Of a DNA stretch of 32,909 nt, positions 26,840-32,909 are shown piece by piece (positions within the stretch are counted from its first letter, which is position 1; each line of letters starts with the position of its first letter). The translations under genes were made by a program, and so were the position numbers. Source of the stretch: Chalciporus piperatus. Taxonomy: Eukaryota > Basidiomycota > Agaricomycetes > Boletales > Boletaceae. The DNA is taken from the NCBI GenBank assembly GCA_038093975.1, contig JBBPTG010000258.1:1-32909 (forward strand), given 5' to 3'. The notes beneath the pieces are model-generated. The model made no database searches and was not told where the DNA came from. It saw only the letters and a program-made list of their open reading frames with translations.

Positions 26840-27185
26840 AAAGTGTAGCAAAAAAGTGTGGGAAAATGTGTAGTGATTGAGTGTAGCAAAGTGTAGCAAA
26901 AAAAATACTAAAAGTGTAGTCAATAGTGTGAAAAGTGTGTAGTAATAGAGTGTAGCTAAAGTGTACAAAAAAGCGTACTAAAATTGTGGTACAAAGTGTA
27001 GGAAAGCATGTAGAGGCAATCTATTGAAAGTGAACAAAAAAGTGTATACAAGTGTATGAAAAGGGTAGTATCTAGTGTAGATATTTCTAATAAAGTGTAG
27101 TGCTATTTTCCTAATGTTTGGACTTGACAAAAATCCATGCATAAGAAAATCACATGACCATGTGGAACTTCCGTGCCACCTCCTC
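26840..27185. repeat. Composite repeat locus 3 (array and junction only)
   Basis: A short GTGTAG array is followed by TTTCCTAATGTTTGGACTTG, AAAAATCC, ATCACATGACC and ATGTGGAACTT. It is cut off just where the hairpin array would start at loci 1 and 2. The E-box core is mutated (CACATG). Confidence 0.8.
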
Positions 27186-27257
27186 ATGTTATGACATAGT
27201 TAATCACACAGCAGGGACTAAGGTCTACCAGACCTTGCGAAGGAATAAGCTGAGTAC

Positions 27258-27989
27258 TGTTATGATCACTACCTGCCCCTATCCTTTTTTCCTTGTCTCC
27301 GTCTCTCCCCGAGTCCTTCCTCAATCACCTAGACACTTGATCTACTCTATCAATCCCTTATCTGCACTCAGATCTTCAATCTCAGCTCTAGCCCTCGATT
27401 CATCTGCCTCGTGTCCCACCTCGTGATCCTTTCTGTGACTCACTCGCCTCATGTCCCGCCTCGTGGACCTTTCTCTGACTCGTTCGCCTCGTGTTCACCG
27501 GACCTATCTCATATCCAGTCAGCATTTCCTTTCTCTTTGTTATAGTATTTAAAAACTTTTCAAACTTTGGCCTACAATGGTATTCGAACACTGGACTTTG
27601 TCTACAAGTTAGGGGTCAAGCTGGATTCATCTTGATCCACTCTGGTAGTCCCTGTAGCATTACATAATCTATTACATAATCAGGTCACGTGACAAAGGTC
27701 CAGACTCAGATGAGTCAGCAATGATGTTATGGCCTAGACCCTAGTCTGTGCCTGGTACCTTTTCTTATCATCATACCATTTACCTTATCTATCTTTTCCT
27801 TTGTGATTTCCTTATTCGGCTATTGGTCTGTGCGCACTTCTCAATAGTATATAAGTAGCCCTGTACTTATCACAGACCCCAGTCTAATCCATTTGTTGCT
27901 TCACCACAATTAAGTTTTAGTACTCAGCATATCCTTCACTAGGTCTAGTGTTGCCTAAGTCCCCGCTGTGTTGTGACTTGTTCATAACA
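27258..27989 (+). repeat. 5' LTR of Ty3-type element 2
   Basis: 732 bp, TGTTATGA...TCATAACA. It contains about two 40-bp tandem units (CTCGTGTCCC, CCTCGTGGACC, TCTGACTCG) at 27407-27490, TATATAA at 27848-27854 and, 33 bp on, AGTCTAATCCA at 27881-27891, the predicted transcript start. Confidence 0.75.
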
Positions 27990-27991
27990 CT

Positions 27992-28002
27992 TGGATTAGA
28001 CT
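27992..28002 (+). other. Putative self-priming primer-binding site of element 2
   Basis: TGGATTAGACT starts 3 nt after the LTR end and is the exact 11-nt reverse complement of AGTCTAATCCA at 27881-27891. Confidence 0.6.
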
Positions 28003-28697
28003 TGAAAACACCGCCTGGACTCTAGGGCTAAAGAGTAGATCCATAAGCATCGTTCGTGTACGTGACACGTGGGAGACAACAACTCCATCCACTATTGTTT
28101 ATATGGTCGTCCACCGTCAATAAGGATAAAGTTACTTCACCCCATAGTGCACTAGGGGCTTTTGGTCGTTCGAGACGTCTTGGGGTCCGCTCACGCACTA
28201 GCCCTCTGACTGTAGACACAACTCGGGTTCGCGTGATCACCCGTTAACGTCACATATTCGCCTTCTGGCAATTTCAATTCTATTTGGGCCAGCCTTTAGT
28301 GCCCCGTTTCTGTTATCCTCCATATATTAGTTTTTGATTTGAAGACCGTGTTGGGGTCATGCCCAATTGTGAAGGACGACAAGGGAAAAGCGCGTCGCCG
28401 CCCCCTTGGCTGAGTCATACATAGGAAATGTACACCGGCAGCACCGCCGAGGTACAAAATAGAAGACAAAAAATAAATATATTGTATTACGATAGCTCTT
28501 TGCTGCTGCTCGAAAAATAGAAGTTCGAGAGTAGTGCATGTGCAAAATCAAATCAGATCTTGAGAAAACTCCTCAGAAGGTCTGTCAAGATTCCCTTAAG
28601 CGTCGCAGGTACTACCTCTGCTTGAAAAAATACTTCCTCTGTCCTCGTGTCTGTCATCCCCAGAGAACCTTTGGAAGATAGGGTTCAGTAAGGATAT
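28003..28697. other. Leader region of Ty3-type element 2
   Basis: No coding region is supported between the primer site and gag. It may be untranslated leader plus inserted or decayed sequence. Confidence 0.4.
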
Positions 28698-29330
28698 ATG
28701 TCAGCCAAGTTTTACGATCAAGAACCAGAAAATCAAGGATATCGATCTTCCCCACGTCATTTCAATGCATCATCCGAAAGCTGCTGTTCCTCTTTCCCAT
28801 GCATACCACCACCTACTCCCCATCCTAAATCACCAATGGCAGATCCCGTTGATCCCATCGCTACCCTTACCGCTGCTCTTAAAGCGTGAATTTCAGACAA
28901 TTCAGATTCCGTGGCAAAGAAGCTCACTGACCCTGGGAAATGGGACGGTGACCGTACCAAGTTCTGCTTTTAGTGGGCGCAGGTTAACGCCGGGCAATCA
29001 GTACATACATGGAAAAATAACAAAGTTCGAGCACTGGCAGTTCTCTCACGCCTGGCGGGAGAAGCAGCTAGTTATGCTCAAATCACGATTGAACTCTGGC
29101 CTCAGACCGAGTTATTACCAGCACTACCACCACCAGAAGTAGAAGGCGAAGAAGCACCGGAACCAGACTGTGCACCCATGGGAATGCGGGCATGGCCAAA
29201 CTGGGAGATCTTCTCAAAACTTCTTAAAGATTATTTCCACTGGAAATAGATAGATGTCCTCGCTCATGAAAGTCTACGGAAATTAGAAGCATTGAAACAG
29301 GCCGGGAAACCTATGGATATTGTTATGTGT
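28698..29330 (+). pseudogene. gag: Gag remnant of Ty3-type element 2
   Basis: A single frame reads MSAKFYDQEPENQGYRS, MADPVDPIATLTAALKA, KKLTDPGKWDGDRTKF, LAGEAASYAQITIELWPQ, AWPNWEIFSKLLKDYFHWK and HESLRKLEALKQAGKP. It is interrupted by TGA 28887-28889, TAG 28971-28973 and TAG 29247-29249. The GDRTKF...W pattern and its place after an LTR and primer site fit a Ty3-type capsid. Coding similarity fades near 29330 and no pol follows. Confidence 0.6.
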
Positions 29331-29527
29331 GTGCCGGTAGGCCCAAACGTAGACCTGGTTGGAACAAGGAGAGAGCTTGCTGGGACGTCCAGACAAGACT
29401 CAAGCGCTCACTCAAGAGAAGAGCGACGACTCAGGGATCCTAGGCAAGATCTAGCAACAAGGAATGGATTGCATAGAGCGCTTGGACACTAGGCTGGGTG
29501 ACCGGGCAGACCAAGGTTAGAGTGTCA

Positions 29528-29895
29528 TAGCGCGAGAACCTGGGACTTAAGTATGATCCCAAAGGTAATGACTAAGCAACCAGAAGGAAAAGGGAAGACT
29601 AAGGGTACATGACGAACATCCGATGATGGGACGGAGGCATAAGACAGAATGACAAAGGAATGACAAAGAGAAAGGAAATGCTGACCGGATATGAGATAGG
29701 TCCGGAGAACACGAGGTGAACAAGTCAGAGAAAGGCCCACGAGGTGGGACACAAGGCGGGACACGAGGTGTGTGAGTCACTGGTGGGTCCATGAGGTGGG
29801 ACATGAGAGTCACTGGAGGGTCCACGAGGTGGGACACAAGGCAGACAAGTCGAGGGCTAGAGCTAAGATGATTCGGGTGATCATCCACCTTTAGG
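29528..29895 (-). mobile_element. Inverted LTR fragment related to LTR 2
   Basis: On the minus strand, TCTAGCCCTCGA, CTCGTGTCCC, CTCATATCCGGTCAGC and ATTTCCTTTCTCTTTG follow LTR 2 (27385-27540) in order, with about four of the 40-bp units instead of two. It abuts the broken 3' end of the KDZ-type gene, so it or its deletion probably removed the rest of that gene. 29331-29527 may be further LTR sequence. Confidence 0.65.
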
Positions 29896-29936
29896 ATCAT
29901 GAAATGCTAGTGCATCGGTCAAGGTTGCTAATACAC

Positions 29937-31211
29937 TCACGGAGCCACTCCCCCAACACAATTAATGTCCATGTTGATCCCTGGCTGAGGGCATGCCGGA
30001 CAGAACAAAGCCCGAGCACCCAATCCAGGAGACCCCTTGGTATGCCCATATCCATTCCACTTGAGCAGCTTTAACAGCCTCCACAGTCAAGCGGCACAGA
30101 TGAGCTCTCGATATCGGTTCTGTTATCACCATTAGCTCGGCTTCGGCTGGGCTTCGGCTGAGCAATGAAGCCACCCACAGGCACCAAATGAGGAAATGCA
30201 TTGGATGTTATCCGCCGAATCTTGCTAAAGTAGTTTGAAGCAGAGGTGCCACATTCTAGATTGTCTCGGATGAAGTCGTCGAGCAGCCAAAAGGTAAATA
30301 CAGTGCTCGGCTCTTTGATGGTGGAAGGTAAAAGCTGAGCCAGAAAGAGCTGTTTATGAGCTGCATCGGCCTCTGGACAGTTGCAAAATCTCATGTTCAC
30401 ATAGTGTACCCCAGATATATCTATGACCAGGAGAAAGCCTGGCTCGGCCGGAGGCTGTAAATGAGCCGGCCGATGGGCAACATCATCATCCTCCCAAGCC
30501 TTGTCCTCCAAGGTGACTGGAGGTAGAGGGGCAGTATGGGGACAGGGACTTCCTAAATGTCCCAGATGGAGTTCCAACCCTGTCTGTGTGAATAGTCTGT
30601 CATTGACCGATTTGTCAGTGCTTCAAACGACATATCTGATGGAGTGTGGATTCCTCAAAACAATCTCCGGTCTATTGTAACACCCTATGAAGAGGGTGTT
30701 GTTCGTGTTGCTTTCTGCAGCAACCTGTACAGAAGACCGGTTGCATAAAACAGTCCTGGTACTTATACACTCTGCCTCCCTGACAGATTTTGCAAATTCT
30801 CTCAGAAGGCGCCTCCATATCCAGCCAAGCAGTGAGGTATTCATCTTTCATGTCCAGGGACTCCCTCAAATAATCGTTTTGGGTCTTATTCAAATACGCT
30901 CAGTCATTAAATCTGGGCACCCACACAGCCGAGCATACCTTGGGTTTAGGTAGTTTCAAAGAAGGCAGAACATACTCTCCATCAGCTGTGTCATACATCC
31001 GATCAGCAGTGCTTGGTGTGAGGCCACGATCCAGTGGCGTTTCCAGTCTCGGCATCTGAGGTGATGATTGAGGGATAGCAGCCTTGTGTTTTTTGCTCTT
31101 GTGGCTTGGCGGGGTGAGCTTGACCATCTTGATCTTTGATCCCTTCTTGAGAAAATTGACCTCTTGCACTGGGGTCCATGGTGTGGCCTTCTCGATCTTG
31201 GGCTTGACCAT
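29937..31211 (-). pseudogene. KDZ-transposase-type protein, N-terminal CxC2 part, truncated
   Basis: Four exons fit in frame: 31211-30939 (start MVKPKIEKATPW), 30884-30632, 30579-30179 and 30119-29937, with introns of 54, 52 and 59 nt. The cysteine cluster typical of the CxC2-like domain of KDZ (Kyakuja-Dileera-Zisupton) transposases is seen: ICKICQGG, CFMQPVFCTGCCRKQHEQHP, GHLGSPCP, FLLVIDISGVHYV, FCNCPEADA and FCPACPQPGIN. Two in-frame stops are present: TAG 30674-30672 where a Trp is expected after HRVLQ, and TGA 30089-30087 before LWRLLKLLKWNGYGH. The large catalytic KDZ domain that normally follows is absent; homology ends at the inverted LTR piece. It acts in DNA transposition in related elements; this copy is dead. 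Confidence 0.8.
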
Positions 31212-31647
31212 TGTACAATCGAATACTTGGCGATAATGTTTGCCTCATTGGCAGGTTAGCATATTTCAGGCCACCCAGGGGCATAGGTGACAAGATGAAC
31301 GGGCCGGAGCCTTTGATCACTCGCGGAAGCATTTGTACGTCAGAGCCATCAGATCCTTCCTCCGAACAACAGCCGCTTGACATTGGATGCATTAGCCGAT
31401 ATCTTGACAGCTTCTTATCTGATGTCATCAGGACGATGTAAGATGCAGACATGGCTGAAAGGTGACAAGCGTCTGATTGACAGCTTCACACCCGACGTCC
31501 TCGGGCCTAATTTAGATGTCTGATAAATTGACCCAGAGCCAACATCATTGGGACCTATCAGACCGAAGGAGCCAATGACCAGCAATCAAGGTTCCTGACT
31601 GCACTGACACCAGGATTTGTTTCTCTTGCACCTGAAGCAACAGAAAG
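31212..31647. promoter_or_regulatory. Shared upstream region of two divergent genes
   Basis: 436 bp between the ATG codons of the KDZ-type gene (minus) and the gene at 31648 (plus). I see no clear TATA box. Head-to-head layout suggests a bidirectional promoter. Confidence 0.3.
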
Positions 31648-32898
31648 ATGGTCATGAAGTCTGCCACCCAAACGACAGCTGAACGTTCCTATGATAAACA
31701 GGACCTTCCCTCCAGCAATCATGCCTCTGAGGAACCGGGTGATATAGACCACCCAGGTGATGGTAACATAGATTCGTTGGCAGAGGATAAATCCGAGGAA
31801 GAGAACCCTAACGAGGAGAATGTTGAGCAAGCAGAAGATGGGCCGAACCAGCCGAAGAAGCGGCTGACGGAATTTTCAGAGGAAGAGTTGGCTATTATGG
31901 CGGAGTTCATCACGCCTTGGAAAAATTCAGGGAAGGCCAAGAAGGCGTCGATCATGAAGAATATGTGGGGCAGGTTAGCTGAGCTCGAGTCTGTCAAGGG
32001 GCTTGGACTTGAGGCTTTCAAATACCGCAAAAATGTGAGTGAATCCAGTGTTTTAAGCCCTTAGATGCTGATTGCAATAATACACTAGCAATACACATTA
32101 TGGTTGTACAGCAAGTCTCGCAAACGAGCCGAGGACAAGCCAAAGTATAGTCAGCGCTGGACGGCCCGCAAAATTGTATCCCAAAGGAACAAAGAAGAGG
32201 TGATGGCAATCATCGAATACAAGTTTCAGGAGAAGCGGGGGTCCCAGGGGATGATCAAGCATTGGCAGGCTGGCATCACTAAATTCCTGGAATCACTTTC
32301 CAAGGACGACAGAGAGCAACTAGAGGCTGAGGTCGAAGAATGGAATGCAGACAAGCCGTCGGCCGAAGTTCAAGCTGAGTAGGTCCTCTGACTGTCTGAT
32401 TGATCGGCTGGTATTGAGCTCTATGGCTATGTAATCAGCAATGCGTCGAAGAAAGCTCCAAACATGGTCCTTGCGTTTGCTAAGAATATGTGGAAGAACT
32501 GTGGAGCGCGGATGATGGTCATGAGTGCATGGAAGGACAAAGACGACGATGTCCTTATTTCTCAATCAGTTAGCTTCATCGGCCGCTGTCGATCTCAAGC
32601 TAACCATACAATTCAGCTTCGATTACAACGACGAGTTGGACAATGGCCCGCTGGTTGAACATTGGGACAGCATTCGCCCTAAATGGAACAAATGGGCCAA
32701 CACAGCTTTTGGGGTGAACGACAGGCCAGCCGAAGAAGGGAGCGAAGATGAAGGGTCTTTGGAAGGCTTGCCGGTCATTACTAGGAAGAAGAAGAAGAAT
32801 AGGGTTGAGGCGATGATAAAGTTGCTCAAGCCTGATTGGACAGTGAATGAGCCTCCAATCATTCCTGATATCAAGCTGATGAACCTTGACCAGATTTT
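31648..32898 (+). CDS. Unknown multi-exon gene divergent from the KDZ-type gene (partial)
   Basis: Exon 1 (31648-32034) starts MVMKSATQTTAERS, is acidic in the middle (EDKSEEENPNEENVEQ) and ends KKRLTEFSEEELAIMAEF...FKYRKN at a GTGAGT donor (32035). Exon 2 (from about 32116; the acceptor is at 32111 or 32115) has SRKRAEDKPKYSQRW, EKRGSQGMIKHWQAGITKF and EEWNADKPSAEVQAE. Later coding blocks are FAKNMWKNCGARMMVMSAWK (about 32470-32540) and FDYNDELDNGPLVEHWDS (from about 32618), then PAEEGSEDEGSLEGLPVITR. I recall similar unnamed proteins next to KDZ elements in Agaricomycetes, so it may be their partner gene; function unknown. The 3' end lies beyond the window. I see no stop inside the exons I can place. 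Confidence 0.5.
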
Positions 32899-32909
32899 TT
32901 TTTTTTTTT
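32895..32909. repeat. Terminal run of 15 T
   Basis: The window ends in an uninterrupted T run directly after coding-like sequence (LMNLDQI). Confidence 0.8.

Noticed and set aside
27185..27257. Hairpin array remnant at locus 3
   Set aside because: No GCCGGC or AGCCCCG motif is present; the sequence is unrelated.

Overview
The window reads as a repeat-rich block of a basidiomycete (Agaricomycete-type) nuclear genome. The reasons are introns of about 40-60 bp with GTRNGT donors, a DUF6589-like gene end, KDZ-type cysteine-cluster protein, a Ngaro/PAT-like tyrosine-recombinase retrotransposon, Ty3-type LTR elements, Tc1/mariner and hAT-like elements. I see no ordinary housekeeping gene. Almost everything is a mobile element, a broken element or a tandem repeat.

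Layout. 1-559: 3' end of a DUF6589-like gene. 640-1206: unrecognised Pro/Ser-rich ORF on the minus strand. 1216-2130: CAGT-rich satellite. 2190-3722: composite repeat locus 1, an AT-rich GTGTAG array, then a GTCACGTGAC palindrome, then a GC-rich array in which every unit has a 29-nt hairpin followed by an intron-like segment. 3886-9597: a nearly complete Ngaro/PAT-like retrotransposon (minus strand; gag, RT/RNase H, YR) with split direct repeats A1...B1-A2-B2. 9598-11640: no gene; a reverse LTR-like piece and a fragment of the composite element. 11653-15166: a hAT-like MITE into which a 2.87-kb Tc1/mariner element (11889-14757) has jumped. 15167-24339: a second, decayed Ngaro-like element (plus strand) interrupted by hAT-like MITEs, a Ty3-type element (20434-about 23395) and deletions. 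24340-26472: composite element locus 2, bounded by 44-bp inverted repeats. 26650-27185: a MITE relic and locus 3 of the composite repeat. 27258-29330: a second Ty3-type element (5' LTR, gag remnant). 29528-29895: inverted LTR piece. 29937-31211 (minus) and 31648-32898 (plus): divergent pair of a truncated KDZ-type protein and an associated unknown gene. The window ends in a T run.

How the parts relate. The nesting can be ordered: the Ngaro-2 copy was hit by hAT-like MITEs (one with a clean 8-bp duplication inside RT) and by the Ty3 element; one MITE was later hit by the Tc1 element, and two oppositely oriented MITEs recombined and inverted the 213 bp between them, which carry the start of the Ngaro-2 gag. 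Disabling changes across unrelated elements are repeatedly those expected from C:G to T:A change (CGA to TGA, TGG to TAG, Arg to Cys).

The most unusual system is the composite element at 24340-26472 and 2190-3722. Its tandem units combine a bulged 12-bp hairpin, whose sequence is kept although its reading frame is not, with a GT...AG intron-like segment whose 5' splice site can itself pair. I interpret it as a possible spliced, structured non-coding transcript carried on an inverted-repeat element; this is inference.
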